64,000 nucleotides of DNA from Haliscomenobacter sp040401995 (GCA_040401995.1 JBBANM010000024.1:1-64000); one strand, 5' to 3'; shown: positions 44,501-53,989, counted from the stretch's first letter. Translations and numbers: made by a program. The notes: generated by a model from the letters alone, not told the origin.

Positions 44501-45127
44501 ATGAACGGACTGATCGGTAAAAAGATTGGGATGACCAGTATTTATGATACTACTGGTCGCAACGTTGCTTGCACCGTTATTGAAGCGGGCCCTAACGTGG
44601 TTACACAAGTAAAAACCACAGAGACGGATGGTTACAACGCCATCCAGCTGGCTTACGGTGAAGCAAGAACAAAAAATACTACGAATCCCCTCCTCGGGCA
44701 TTTCGAGAAAGCCAATACTGAGCCAAAACATAAATTGGTTGAATTTCGCAATTTCAATGCTGCTCCTAAAGCATTGGGTGAAGAAATCAAGTTGGAAGAG
44801 ATCTTCAAAGAAGGCGACGAACTCCACGCAGTAGGTACCACTAAAGGTAAAGGTTTCCAAGGTGTTGTTAAACGCTACGGTTTTGCCGGGGTAGGTGGAC
44901 AGACCCACGGTCAGCACAACCGCCAACGTTCTCCTGGTTCGTTGGGTGCATCTTCTTTCCCTTCTAAAGTATTCAAAGGCAAGCGGATGGGTGGTCGTAC
45001 AGGTGGCGATCGCGTGAAATTGAAGAACCTGAAAATACTCAAAATTTTTCCTGAGCAAAATCTTATCCTGGTCAAAGGCGCCATCCCCGGACATAAAGGG
45101 GCTTATGTGATCCTGGAGAAGAAGTAA
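44501..45127 (+). CDS. rplC: 50S ribosomal protein L3
   Basis: 208 residues from the ATG at 44501 (a GTG codon directly before it is in frame). It shows GLIGKKIGMTSIY, GKGFQGVVKRYGFAG and GQTHGQHNRQRSPGSLGASSFPSKVFKGKRMGGR near the peptidyl transferase centre. Confidence 0.98.
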   Translation: MNGLIGKKIGMTSIYDTTGRNVACTVIEAGPNVVTQVKTTETDGYNAIQLAYGEARTKNTTNPLLGHFEKANTEPKHKLVEFRNFNAAPKALGEEIKLEEIFKEGDELHAVGTTKGKGFQGVVKRYGFAGVGGQTHGQHNRQRSPGSLGASSFPSKVFKGKRMGGRTGGDRVKLKNLKILKIFPEQNLILVKGAIPGHKGAYVILEKK

Positions 45128-45176
45128 ATCGGTTCATGGCGTCCTGTTGAAAGGACAAGTTAAAATTTAGGAAAAA

Positions 45177-45803
45177 ATGACAATCGACATTCTCAATATT
45201 CAAGGCGAAAAAACCGGTAAAACGGTTGAACTGCCCGCCAATATCTTCGGCATAGAACCGAACGAGCATGTGCTCTATTTGGCAGTTAAACAATACTTAG
45301 CTAACCAACGCCAAGGTACGCACAAAGCAAAAGAGCGTAGCGAAGTAGCTGGTTCTACCCGTAAGTTGCACAAACAGAAAGGTACTGGTGGTTCGCGTAA
45401 AGGGGACATCAATAGCCCCTTGTTTCCTGGTGGTGGTCGGGTTTTTGGTCCGCGGGTTCGCGATTATGAGCAAAAACTAAACAAGAAGGTCAAGAAATTG
45501 GCACGTAGATCAGCACTGAGTTCTAAAGCAAAAGCTGGCGCTATCGTGGTTGTAGAAGATTTTACCTTCGAATCACCAAAGACCAAAGATTACTTGAACG
45601 TGTTGAAAAACCTTAACATCGACGGCAAAAAATCGCTCGTAGTTACTGCAGAGTTCAACCCAAGTGTTCACTTGTCGAGCCGCAATTTGCCTTCTTCACG
45701 AGTAATTAGAGCGCAAGACTTGAACACGTACGAGATCCTTAAAGCAAACGCCATCGTTTTGGCTGCAGGATCCATTGAAAAGTTGATGGAATCATTGGCA
45801 TAA
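45177..45803 (+). CDS. rplD: 50S ribosomal protein L4
   Basis: 208 residues, with the extended loop GSTRKLHKQKGTGGSRKGDINSPLFPGGGRVFGP that lines the exit tunnel. L4 can also regulate the S10 operon in other bacteria. Confidence 0.97.
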   Translation: MTIDILNIQGEKTGKTVELPANIFGIEPNEHVLYLAVKQYLANQRQGTHKAKERSEVAGSTRKLHKQKGTGGSRKGDINSPLFPGGGRVFGPRVRDYEQKLNKKVKKLARRSALSSKAKAGAIVVVEDFTFESPKTKDYLNVLKNLNIDGKKSLVVTAEFNPSVHLSSRNLPSSRVIRAQDLNTYEILKANAIVLAAGSIEKLMESLA

Positions 45804-45840
45804 TTTAGGCTTTCGTTAGCCTTTTAGAATCGTTATAGCA

Positions 45841-46140
45841 ATGGCAAAGAGAATTATTCTGATTCAACCGCTGATCACCGAGAAATCGGAAGCAATGTCG
45901 AATACCTTGAACAAATACTGTTTTAAGGTAGATCGCAAATCGAACAAGATCGAGATCAAAAAAGCGGTAGAAGCAATGTACAACGTAGCGGTAAATAAAG
46001 TAAATACCCTCGTTGTTCCTGGTAAAGTAAAAAGCCGCAGCACCCGTACTGGTGTAGTGAAAGGCATGAAATCTGCCTATAAGAAAGCATACGTAACCCT
46101 TGCAGAAGGCGAACAAATTGATTTCTTCAGCGACTTGTAA
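45841..46140 (+). CDS. rplW: 50S ribosomal protein L23
   Basis: 99 residues, begins with ILIQPLITEKSEAMSNTLNKYCFKVDRKSNK. L23 surrounds the tunnel exit and docks SRP and trigger factor. A small hairpin (46168-46191) lies in the 79-bp gap after it. Confidence 0.97.
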   Translation: MAKRIILIQPLITEKSEAMSNTLNKYCFKVDRKSNKIEIKKAVEAMYNVAVNKVNTLVVPGKVKSRSTRTGVVKGMKSAYKKAYVTLAEGEQIDFFSDL

Positions 46141-46219
46141 TTGATTGTAGCAAACATGTTCGAGTCCCTAGCACAATTATGGTCGTGCTAGCGGCGATGA
46201 ACTAAATGACCATAAAGTT

Positions 46220-47044
46220 ATGTCAGTAAATAAATTCAATCCGGTTACTCCCGGCACGCGTTACCGCGTGGGGAATACCTTTACGGAGATCACCACCGAC
46301 AAGCCACAGAAAAGCTTGTTGGCGCCGATCAAAAAATCAGGCGGTCGTAACAACGACGGTCGTCGTACCATGCGTAACCGCGGGGGCGGTCACAAACGTC
46401 GTTATCGGATCATCGATTTCAAACGCGACAAATTTGGCATCCCTGCAGCAGTTAAAACCATTGAGTACGATCCAAACCGCACCGCATTCATTGCTTTGGT
46501 AGAATATGCTGATGGCGAAAAACGCTACATCATTGCACCCAATGGTTTGAAAGTAGGCGATGAAGTGCTTTCAGGTCCTGGCTCGCCGCCAAACATTGGT
46601 AATTCATTGCCACTGAAAGAAATTCCATTAGGTTCTAGCATCCATGCCATTGAATTGCAACCTGGAAAAGGAGCAGCTTTGGCACGTAGCGCTGGTACTT
46701 ACGGTACTTTGGCTGGTCGGGAAGCAAAATATGCCTCGGTTAAATTGCCTTCTGGCGAATTGCGTCGCATCTTGTTGGTTTGTCAAGCTACCATGGGAAC
46801 TACCTCTAACCCCGATCACGCATTGGAAGTGATGGGTAAAGCAGGTCGTAACCGTTGGGCAGGTCGTCGTCCACGCGTTCGTGGTGTAGCGATGAACCCA
46901 GTCGATCACCCCATGGGTGGTGGTGAAGGCCGGGCAACTGGTGGTCACCCACGTTCTCGCAACGGACAAATGGCGAAAGGGCAGAAGACGCGCGATCCGA
47001 AGAAATCTTCGAATAAGCAAATTATCGCACGCAGAAAGAAATAA
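46220..47044 (+). CDS. rplB: 50S ribosomal protein L2
   Basis: 274 residues. It has GGRNNDGRRTMRNRGGGHKRRYRIIDFKR at the N-terminus and the peptidyl transferase-near segment VRGVAMNPVDHPMGGGEGRATGG, including the essential His. Confidence 0.98.
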   Translation: MSVNKFNPVTPGTRYRVGNTFTEITTDKPQKSLLAPIKKSGGRNNDGRRTMRNRGGGHKRRYRIIDFKRDKFGIPAAVKTIEYDPNRTAFIALVEYADGEKRYIIAPNGLKVGDEVLSGPGSPPNIGNSLPLKEIPLGSSIHAIELQPGKGAALARSAGTYGTLAGREAKYASVKLPSGELRRILLVCQATMGTTSNPDHALEVMGKAGRNRWAGRRPRVRGVAMNPVDHPMGGGEGRATGGHPRSRNGQMAKGQKTRDPKKSSNKQIIARRKK

Positions 47045-47119
47045 GTATTCCTAACATCGGCGAGTATTTTTGGCAGATAATTTATCACCATCAAGCTTGC
47101 CCGGGAAAATAGACCGATC

Positions 47120-47389
47120 ATGGCAAGATCAATTAAAAAGGGACCTTACGTGTTCCATAAATTGCTGGAGAAGGTGGCTGCTTCCAAGGAAGCAAAGAAA
47201 AAATCGGTGATCAAGACTTGGTCTCGCGCATCGATGATCATCCCCGATATGGTAGGGGAAACCATCGCAGTACACAACGGCAAAACTTTCGTACCTGTAT
47301 TCGTTACTGAAAACATGGTAGGACATAAGTTGGGGGAATTCTCTCCAACCCGTAACTTTAAAGGACACTCTGGCAACCGCAAGAAATAA
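47120..47389 (+). CDS. rpsS: 30S ribosomal protein S19
   Basis: 89 residues: ARSIKKGPYVFHKLLEKV, IKTWSRASMIIPDMVGETIAVHNGK and KLGEFSPTRNFKGH. It is in the 30S head, and ends 7 bp before rplV. Confidence 0.98.
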   Translation: MARSIKKGPYVFHKLLEKVAASKEAKKKSVIKTWSRASMIIPDMVGETIAVHNGKTFVPVFVTENMVGHKLGEFSPTRNFKGHSGNRKK

Positions 47390-47396
47390 AAGAGAG

Positions 47397-47795
47397 ATGG
47401 AAGCAGTAGCAAAACTCAAGAATGTTCCAATGTCGGCGCGCAAAATGCGCTTGGTAGTGGACAACCTGCGCGGCAAAAAAGTGGATGACGCTATCCAAAT
47501 TTGTCGCTTTACCAAAAAAGAAGCTGCCAGCTGGTTGGAGAAATTGGTTCGCAGCGCGGTTGCCAACTGGGAACACAAACTCAACGGCGCCGAAAGTGCT
47601 GATGACTATGATTTGTACGTAAAAACGGCTTTCGTCGATGGTGGCGCCATATTGAAGCGTTTTCGCCCAGCCCCACAAGGCCGTGCGCACCGCATCCGCA
47701 AGCGTACCAATCACGTAACCATTATTGTGGCAAACCGTGTTCCTGTTGGCGATGAGTCTGCAGTATATGAAGACGTAACCCAACCTGAACAATAA
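47397..47795 (+). CDS. rplV: 50S ribosomal protein L22
   Basis: 132 residues. The N-terminal AKLKNVPMSARKMRLVVDNLRGK and the tunnel hairpin FRPAPQGRAHRIRKRTNHVTI are intact. Confidence 0.98.
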   Translation: MEAVAKLKNVPMSARKMRLVVDNLRGKKVDDAIQICRFTKKEAASWLEKLVRSAVANWEHKLNGAESADDYDLYVKTAFVDGGAILKRFRPAPQGRAHRIRKRTNHVTIIVANRVPVGDESAVYEDVTQPEQ

Positions 47796-47825
47796 CCATT
47801 AATAAATCTCAACTCACACCATAAT

Positions 47826-48740
47826 ATGGGTCAGAAGACAAATCCTATTGGTAATCGCCTCGGCATCATCAGAGGTTGGGAGTCAAACTGGTTCGGCGGC
47901 AAGGACTTCGGCGCCAAAGTAGTTGAAGACGAAAAAATTCGCAATTACCTTAACGCTCGTGTTAATAAAGGTGGTATTGCTCGCATCATTATCGAGCGTA
48001 CGCTTAAGCGGATCACAGTAACGATTCATACGTCTCGTCCTGGTATCATCATCGGTAAAGGTGGTCAAGAAGTAGATCGTATCCGGGAAGAATTGAAAAA
48101 ATTGACCGGTAAGGATGTACAAATCAACATCACTGAAATCCGTAAGCCAGAATTGGATGCTGCGATTGTAGCTGAATCTGTTGCCAAGCAATTGGAAGCA
48201 CGTATCAACTATCGCCGCGCCATCAAAATGGCGATCCAGTCTACTATGCGCGCCAACGCAGAAGGCATCAAAGTCCGGATTTCTGGACGTTTGAACGGAG
48301 CGGAAATGGCACGTACTGAAGAATTCAAAGAGGGACGTACGCCTTTGCATACTTTCCGCGCAGATATCGATTACTCGATCAAAGAAGCACTTACGGTTTA
48401 CGGTAAAATCGGGATCAAAGTGTGGATCTGTAAGGGTGAAGTACTCGGCAAACGCGAATTGACGCCATCTACTCCAGCAGCTCAGCCTACCAACCAAGGT
48501 GGCGGCGGTGGTAACCGTGGCGGCGAAAGAGGAGAACGTGGCGGCAACAACCGTGGCGGCGAAAGAGGAGAACGTGGCGGCAATAACCGTGGCGGCGGCG
48601 GTGGTAATAATCGTGGCGGCGGCGGCGGCGGCGGTAATAATCGCGGCGGCGGCGGTGGAAATAACCGTGGCGGCGGCGGTGGAAATGCAGGCGGCGGCGG
48701 TAATGCAGGCGGTGGTGCAAGAAACAATCGTCCACGTTAG
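47826..48740 (+). CDS. rpsC: 30S ribosomal protein S3 with a long Gly/Arg-rich tail
   Basis: The first ~225 residues are a normal S3 with a KH domain (SRPGIIIGKGGQEVDRIREEL) and the conserved IKVWICKGEVL end. About 75 further residues are almost only Gly, Asn, Arg and Glu in RGG-like repeats (GGERGERGGNNRGG), taking the protein to 304 residues. Such a tail could bind RNA nonspecifically. The tail DNA is repetitive and may vary in length. A gap of 95 bp with a TACCTTTG box follows. Confidence 0.97.
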   Translation: MGQKTNPIGNRLGIIRGWESNWFGGKDFGAKVVEDEKIRNYLNARVNKGGIARIIIERTLKRITVTIHTSRPGIIIGKGGQEVDRIREELKKLTGKDVQINITEIRKPELDAAIVAESVAKQLEARINYRRAIKMAIQSTMRANAEGIKVRISGRLNGAEMARTEEFKEGRTPLHTFRADIDYSIKEALTVYGKIGIKVWICKGEVLGKRELTPSTPAAQPTNQGGGGGNRGGERGERGGNNRGGERGERGGNNRGGGGGNNRGGGGGGGNNRGGGGGNNRGGGGGNAGGGGNAGGGARNNRPR

Positions 48741-48760
48741 AATTTTTCAAAAAAATGCCA

Positions 48761-48768
48761 TACCTTTG
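48761..48768 (+). promoter_or_regulatory. Possible internal promoter -7 element before rplP
   Basis: TACCTTTG matches TAnnTTTG in the 95-bp gap between rpsC and rplP, an unusually wide gap for this operon. The -33 part is weak. Confidence 0.4.
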
Positions 48769-48835
48769 CCAAACTTTTTTCGGATAGCGTGGCAATATGG
48801 CTAATATTCTGAAATTCTGGTAAATACGTAAAACA

Positions 48836-49258
48836 ATGTTACAGCCAAAAAGAACGAAATACCGCAAACAGCATAAAGGGAGGATCAAAGGCATTGCATA
48901 TAAGGGCGGTACTATTGCTTTTGGCTCCTTTGGTTTGAAAGCCATTACAGAAGGCCGGATAACCAATCGCCAGATAGAATCTGCGCGTATTGCCATGACT
49001 CGTTTTATGAAACGGGAAGGTAAAGTGTGGATTCGCATTTTCCCTGATAAACCAATCACCAAGAAGCCTCAAGAAGTGCGGATGGGTAAAGGTAAGGGTG
49101 CTGTTGATCACTGGGTAGCTCAGGTAAAAGCAGGAACCATCATGTTTGAAATTGATGGTGTTCCACTCGCAGTAGCTGCTGAAGCTTTGCGTTTGGCCTC
49201 GCAAAAACTGCCGCTGCTGACTAAATTCATTATTCGCGCGGACGTTACTGCAGAATAA
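48836..49258 (+). CDS. rplP: 50S ribosomal protein L16
   Basis: 140 residues: MLQPKRTKYRKQHKGRIKGIAYKG at the start, and MGKGKGAVDHWVAQVKAGTIMFEIDGV. It binds near the A-site tRNA. Confidence 0.98.
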   Translation: MLQPKRTKYRKQHKGRIKGIAYKGGTIAFGSFGLKAITEGRITNRQIESARIAMTRFMKREGKVWIRIFPDKPITKKPQEVRMGKGKGAVDHWVAQVKAGTIMFEIDGVPLAVAAEALRLASQKLPLLTKFIIRADVTAE

Positions 49259-49368
49259 TTTTTTTGTAAGTGTAAACTTAGGGGATAGACATTAGATTTC
49301 ATTTTTTGGAATCCCAATCTATCAGCCGATGTATTTGATATCCAAGTTTTAATTTAATTGTTACGCCA

Positions 49369-49629
49369 ATGGCAAATAAAACAGTCAAACAATACGGGGA
49401 CTTCACGGATGTGGACTTGGCCAACGAACTGGAAGGTTCGGAGGTACAGTTTCGTCGGATGAAGTTCGAGCATGCCATCAAAGGGCTTGCCAACCCCATG
49501 GAATTGCGTCATCTGCGCCGAAACATCGCGCGCATCCAAACCGAGATACGCCGTCGAGCCATGGAGAAATTCACAGATGAGGATTTTGCATCGCGTACTA
49601 AAATCGTTTTAAGACGTCGTAAACAGTAA
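49369..49629 (+). CDS. rpmC: 50S ribosomal protein L29
   Basis: 86 residues, somewhat longer than the usual 60-70. The core LANELEGSEVQFRRMKFEHAIKGLANPMELRHLRRNIARIQTEIRRR is typical. It sits at the tunnel exit next to L23 and ends 6 bp before rpsQ. Confidence 0.95.
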   Translation: MANKTVKQYGDFTDVDLANELEGSEVQFRRMKFEHAIKGLANPMELRHLRRNIARIQTEIRRRAMEKFTDEDFASRTKIVLRRRKQ

Positions 49630-49635
49630 GGAAAG

Positions 49636-49899
49636 ATGGAAGAACTAACAAGAAATCTTAGAAAAACCCGTGTAGGTGTCGTCACCAGCAATAAAATGCA
49701 AAAAACTATTGCGGTAACGACGGAACGTAAACTACGTCACCCTATTTACGGTAAGTTCGTGAAAAGATCCAAGAGCTTTATCGCACACGACGAAAACAAT
49801 GATGCCAACATCGGTGATGTTGTGAAAATCATGGAAACTCGTCCTTTGAGCAAACTCAAGCGGTGGAGATTGGTGGAGATCATCGAAAGAGCGAAATAA
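49636..49899 (+). CDS. rpsQ: 30S ribosomal protein S17
   Basis: 87 residues with the OB-fold sequence RKTRVGVVTSNKMQKTIAVTTERKLRHPIYGKFVKRSKSF and GDVVKIMETRPLSKLKRW. Confidence 0.98.
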   Translation: MEELTRNLRKTRVGVVTSNKMQKTIAVTTERKLRHPIYGKFVKRSKSFIAHDENNDANIGDVVKIMETRPLSKLKRWRLVEIIERAK

Positions 49900-49959
49900 A
49901 TTATTTGGATTTACGATTGCCGCTCAGCGCGGTGAATCCTCTAAAACCACGACCTTAAC

Positions 49960-50325
49960 ATGATTCAACAGGAATCCAGGCTCAAAGTAGCCGATAATAG
50001 CGGCGCCAAAGAAGTTCTTTGTATCCGCGTTCTGGGCGGGTCGAAGCGCCGTTATGCTTCGGTAGGCGACAAGATCGTCGTAGCAGTGAAAGACGCTACA
50101 CCGGGTGGCGTAAAAAAAGGTTCGGTATCTAAAGCCGTTATCGTACGCACGAAAAAAGAAATTCGTCGTAAAGACGGTTCTTATATTCGTTTTGACGACA
50201 ATGCTTGCGTATTGCTCAATGCCAACGACGAACCTCGTGGTACCCGTATTTTTGGACCAGTAGCCCGCGAATTGCGCGAAAAGGATTACATGCGGATCGT
50301 TTCGCTGGCTCCTGAGGTACTCTAA
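49960..50325 (+). CDS. rplN: 50S ribosomal protein L14
   Basis: 121 residues: MIQQESRLKVADNSGAKEVLCIRVLGGSKRRYASVGDKIVVAVK, and GTRIFGPVARELREKDYMRIVSLAPEVL at the C-terminus. Confidence 0.99.
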   Translation: MIQQESRLKVADNSGAKEVLCIRVLGGSKRRYASVGDKIVVAVKDATPGGVKKGSVSKAVIVRTKKEIRRKDGSYIRFDDNACVLLNANDEPRGTRIFGPVARELREKDYMRIVSLAPEVL

Positions 50326-50365
50326 ACGTTCATTGGCAGCATCGCTGCATTAATTTTTTTTGACC

Positions 50366-50719
50366 ATGGGTGAGAAGAAATCGACTATAAAAAGACACAC
50401 TCCCAAATTGAAGATCAAAAAGGGAGATAAAGTGTTTGTCATCGCTGGCGCTTCTAAAGACTTGACAACCCCTAAAGAGGTGTTGGAAGTTTTTCCGATT
50501 GAAAACCGCGCTATTGTTGACAATGCCAATGTACGAACCAAACACCGCAAACCTACTCAGGATGCGGCAGGCGGGCTAGAAGAAATTTTTGCCCCCATCC
50601 ACCTTTCTAATTTGATGTTGGTAGATCCAAAAACTGGAACTCCAACTCGCGTAGGTCGCAAATTGGAAGGGGATAAAGTGGTTCGTTATTCTAAAAAATC
50701 TGGTGAAATCCTTGAATGA
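50366..50719 (+). CDS. rplX: 50S ribosomal protein L24
   Basis: 117 residues from the ATG at 50366 (an in-frame TTG at 50360 is less likely). The KOW motif is KIKKGDKVFVIAGASKDLTTPKEVLEVFP. Its stop overlaps the start of rplE. Confidence 0.97.
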   Translation: MGEKKSTIKRHTPKLKIKKGDKVFVIAGASKDLTTPKEVLEVFPIENRAIVDNANVRTKHRKPTQDAAGGLEEIFAPIHLSNLMLVDPKTGTPTRVGRKLEGDKVVRYSKKSGEILE

Positions 50720-51288
50720 TGAAATACTATCCAAGACTTAAGACCAAATACCGGGAGGAAGTAGTGCCAGCACTGATGGAACAGTTTCAGTACAAAACCA
50801 TTATGCAGGTTCCTCGCCTGGAAAAAATTTGCATCAACCAGGGCGTAGGCTCTGCTACTCAGGATAAAAAATTGGTAGACATCGCAGTTGCGGAAATCAC
50901 CCAGATTACCGGCCAAAAAGCGGTTCCTACTAAGGCAAAAACTTCTATCTCCAACTTTAAGTTGCGGGAGAAAATGCCCATCGGCGCACGGGTAACTTTG
51001 CGCAATGAGATCATGTTCGACTTTTTGGATCGTTTGATCAGCGCTGCGCTACCACGGGTACGTGACTTCCGCGGTATCAACGACAAAAGTTTTGATGGTC
51101 GTGGCAACTATTCTATGGGAGTTACTGAACAAATCATTTTCCCTGAAATCGATTTGGACAAAATCTCACGGATTGCCGGTATGGACATCACGTTTGTAAC
51201 GACTGCTAAAACGGATGCAGAAGCTTTGGCACTGCTTAAGTTGCTCGGTCTACCATTTAAGAATCAGAAACCAACAACAACCAACTGA
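50716..51288 (+). CDS. rplE: 50S ribosomal protein L5
   Basis: 190 residues (189 from the second ATG at 50719). It has MQVPRLEKICINQGVGSATQDKKLVD and FRGINDKSFDGRGNYSMGVTEQIIFPEID. It binds 5S rRNA. The start overlaps the rplX stop. Confidence 0.98.
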   Translation: MMKYYPRLKTKYREEVVPALMEQFQYKTIMQVPRLEKICINQGVGSATQDKKLVDIAVAEITQITGQKAVPTKAKTSISNFKLREKMPIGARVTLRNEIMFDFLDRLISAALPRVRDFRGINDKSFDGRGNYSMGVTEQIIFPEIDLDKISRIAGMDITFVTTAKTDAEALALLKLLGLPFKNQKPTTTN

Positions 51289-51292
51289 TACC

Positions 51293-51562
51293 ATGGCTAA
51301 GAAGTCAATCATCGCTCGGGAGGTAAAAAGAGCTAAAATGGTCGCCAAATTTGCCGACCTCCGCAAACAGTTGAAAGAGGAAGGCCGTTGGGACGAATTG
51401 GACAAGCTTCCGCGTAACTCGAACAAAATCCGCATGCACAACCGTTGTCAGTTGACGGGTCGCCCTAAAGGCTACATCCGCCAATTCGGCCTGTGTCGCG
51501 TGAAGTTCCGCGAAATGGCTTTGGCCGGTAAAATACCTGGAATTACTAAATCTAGCTGGTAA
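51293..51562 (+). CDS. rpsN: 30S ribosomal protein S14, zinc-independent form
   Basis: 89 residues from the ATG at 51293, 4 bp after rplE. It is the longer C-minus form, without the CxxC zinc site: RNSNKIRMHNRCQLTGRPKGYIRQFGLCRVKFREMALAGKIPGITKSSW. Confidence 0.97.
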   Translation: MAKKSIIAREVKRAKMVAKFADLRKQLKEEGRWDELDKLPRNSNKIRMHNRCQLTGRPKGYIRQFGLCRVKFREMALAGKIPGITKSSW

Positions 51563-51634
51563 GCATATTATCTAACCGTGGTAAGGTTCCAAACCGAATA
51601 GCTTTGGAAAACCGGCTGCGCAACAATCATACTG

Positions 51635-52045
51635 ATGGCAGTATCAGATCCTATTGCAGATTATCTTACGCGCATTCGCAACGCGCAACAAGCGGGGCAC
51701 CGGATTGTCGATATCCCAGCCTCCAAGCTGAAAAAGGCAATCACCGAAATCCTCTTCGATCAAGGTTATATCCTTAAGTACAAATTCGAAGACAATGTCG
51801 GCAAAGGCGGTCAAGGACTTATCAAGATCGCATTGAAGTACGATCCTATCACCAAGCAACCTGTTATCCGGGAATTGGGACGTATCAGCAAACCTGGTTT
51901 GCGGAAATACGCAAAATCTGACGGATTGCCGCGCATCATCAACGGCCTTGGTTTGGCTATCATTTCAACGTCCAAGGGGGTAATGTCTGAAAAAAAGGCA
52001 CGCGAACTCAATGTAGGCGGTGAATTGCTTTGCTACATTTATTAA
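51635..52045 (+). CDS. rpsH: 30S ribosomal protein S8
   Basis: 136 residues: SDPIADYLTRIRNAQQAGHRIVDIPASKLKKAI, with ISTSKGVMSEKKARELNVGGELLCYIY at the C-terminus. It binds 16S helix 21. Confidence 0.98.
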   Translation: MAVSDPIADYLTRIRNAQQAGHRIVDIPASKLKKAITEILFDQGYILKYKFEDNVGKGGQGLIKIALKYDPITKQPVIRELGRISKPGLRKYAKSDGLPRIINGLGLAIISTSKGVMSEKKARELNVGGELLCYIY

Positions 52046-52067
52046 TCCGCTCCAAAACAAAGATAAA

Positions 52068-52625
52068 ATGTCCAGAGTAGGAAAAGCGCCAATTGCACTA
52101 CCCAACGGAGTAGAAATCAACGTCACCAAGGGCAATTTGGTAACCGTTAAAGGGCCAAAAGGTACCTTGACCCAACAAATCGATCCAGATATCACTTTTG
52201 AGATCGAAAACGGTGAAATACAGGTTAAAAGACCAACAGATCAAAAGCGTCACCGCGAAATGCATGGTCTTTACCGCGCATTGATCAATAACATGGTGAT
52301 TGGTGTCACCGAAGGGTTTGTCAAAGAAATGGAAATCGTAGGGGTAGGTTTTCGTGCTTCCAATAACGGCCAATGGCTGGAGTTGTTGCTAGGTTACTCT
52401 CACCCTATTTTGTTCAAGTTGCCGGCCGAAATCAAAGCGGAAGCCAAACAGGAAAAAGGGGCTAACCCGATCATCCGCTTGGAATCCATCGATAAGCAAC
52501 TCCTTGGTGAAGTATGTGCTAAAATCAGAACTTTCCGCAAACCTGAACCGTACAAAGGTAAAGGTATCCGCTTTGTGGGCGAATCAATCCGCCGCAAATT
52601 GGGTAAAGCAGGGGGTAAGAAGTAA
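52068..52625 (+). CDS. rplF: 50S ribosomal protein L6
   Basis: 185 residues from the ATG at 52068, after the rpsH stop. MSRVGKAPIALPNGVEI and the C-terminal EPYKGKGIRFVGESIRRKLGKAGGKK are conserved. Confidence 0.97.
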   Translation: MSRVGKAPIALPNGVEINVTKGNLVTVKGPKGTLTQQIDPDITFEIENGEIQVKRPTDQKRHREMHGLYRALINNMVIGVTEGFVKEMEIVGVGFRASNNGQWLELLLGYSHPILFKLPAEIKAEAKQEKGANPIIRLESIDKQLLGEVCAKIRTFRKPEPYKGKGIRFVGESIRRKLGKAGGKK

Positions 52626-52744
52626 GCAGCAACCCTGTCGGAGAGAGGATTTTTTCCTCCGCTTATGTTTGTATTTATTTCCATCATGGTTTTTGGGTTT
52701 CGCAAACGGTGCGCTACACTAAAAACGAAAATTAGGTTGTCGTC

Positions 52745-53098
52745 ATGAAAATGACCAAAGAAGTAAGAAGGCTCAGAATCCATAATCGGATTCGCAATAA
52801 AATGAAAGGTACTCTGGTAAGACCGCGCATGGCCGTCTACCGCAGCAACCGGTATATCTACTGCCAAGTAATCGATGATTTGGCAGGCCAAACATTGGTT
52901 TCAGCTTCTTCTCGCGAAGAGGGTGTTCCACAGGATATCAACAAAACCGAGCAAGCCAAATTGGTTGGTAAATTGTTGGCCGAACGTGCATTGGCAGCAA
53001 ATGTGACGAATATCGTTTTTGATCGTGGAGGCTATTTGTACCACGGCCGGGTGAAAGCCCTCGCTGATGGAGCACGGGAAGCAGGTCTACAATTTTAA
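52745..53098 (+). CDS. rplR: 50S ribosomal protein L18
   Basis: 117 residues: VRRLRIHNRIRNKMKGTLVRPRMAVYRSNRYIYCQVIDD, with FDRGGYLYHGRVKALADGAREAGLQF at the end. It binds 5S rRNA. The 119-bp gap before it shows no feature. Confidence 0.98.
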   Translation: MKMTKEVRRLRIHNRIRNKMKGTLVRPRMAVYRSNRYIYCQVIDDLAGQTLVSASSREEGVPQDINKTEQAKLVGKLLAERALAANVTNIVFDRGGYLYHGRVKALADGAREAGLQF

Positions 53099-53123
53099 CA
53101 ACAACCATTAACTGGATACGATA

Positions 53124-53642
53124 ATGGCTAAGAGAAGTAATAATCGGGTAAAACCCGCCGAAACGGAACTCAAAGAAAAATTGGTTCAGCTCAATCGCGT
53201 AGCAAAAGTTACCAAAGGTGGTCGTACCTTTAGCTTTGCCGCAATTGTGGTGGTTGGTGATGGAAAAGGAACGGTAGGCCACGGCCTCGGAAAAGCCCGC
53301 GACGTTTCAGAAGCAATTGCTAAAGCAGTTGACGATGCCAAAAAGAACTTGATTCAAGTTCCAATATACAAAGGTACCATTCCACACGAAGTGAAAGGCA
53401 AATTCAAAGCGGGTAACGTTTTGCTGAAGCCTGCTTCAGACGGTACGGGAGTTATCGCCGGTGGTGCTATGCGTGCGGTATTGGAAATTGCTGGCGTTCA
53501 TAACGTATTGGCAAAATCTCAGGGTTCTTCTAACCCGCACAACGTGGTAAAAGCAACCATCGTCGCTTTGTCGCTGTTGCGCGATCCATCCGAAATTGCC
53601 CGCCAACGGAATATTTCAATGGAAAAAATGTTCAATGGTTAA
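53124..53642 (+). CDS. rpsE: 30S ribosomal protein S5
   Basis: 172 residues. It has LVQLNRVAKVTKGGRTFSFAAIVVVGDGKGTVGHGLGKA and the C-terminal SSNPHNVVKATIVALSLLRDP. Confidence 0.98.
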   Translation: MAKRSNNRVKPAETELKEKLVQLNRVAKVTKGGRTFSFAAIVVVGDGKGTVGHGLGKARDVSEAIAKAVDDAKKNLIQVPIYKGTIPHEVKGKFKAGNVLLKPASDGTGVIAGGAMRAVLEIAGVHNVLAKSQGSSNPHNVVKATIVALSLLRDPSEIARQRNISMEKMFNG

Positions 53643-53693
53643 TCAGCCTAGCTGATTTAGCCTTTTACAAATCATTCAATTTAGAGTATTACC

Positions 53694-53879
53694 ATGGCAA
53701 AGGTCAAAATAACTCAGGTGAAAAGCATCATCGATCGCCCCAAAAATCAGAAACTGACGATGGAAGCGCTTGGTTTGCGCCGCATCAGCCGTAGCGTTGT
53801 CAAAGAAGCTACGCCGCAGATTTTGGGCATGATCAATGTGGTGAAGCACTTAGTAAAAGTGGAAGAGGTTGCCGAATAA
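53694..53879 (+). CDS. rpmD: 50S ribosomal protein L30
   Basis: 61 residues: VKITQVKSIIDRPKNQKLTMEALGLRRISRSVVKEATPQILGMINVVKHLV. Full length for the family. Confidence 0.97.
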   Translation: MAKVKITQVKSIIDRPKNQKLTMEALGLRRISRSVVKEATPQILGMINVVKHLVKVEEVAE

Positions 53880-53989
53880 GGCAAGGGTAAAAATTTAATT
53901 TTTTACCGCTTACATTCTTGAAGTGTCTTTCCAGAATAATCTGGAATTAAGCGTATATTTAACTTTTTGGCACAAAAAAAATTTGGGCA

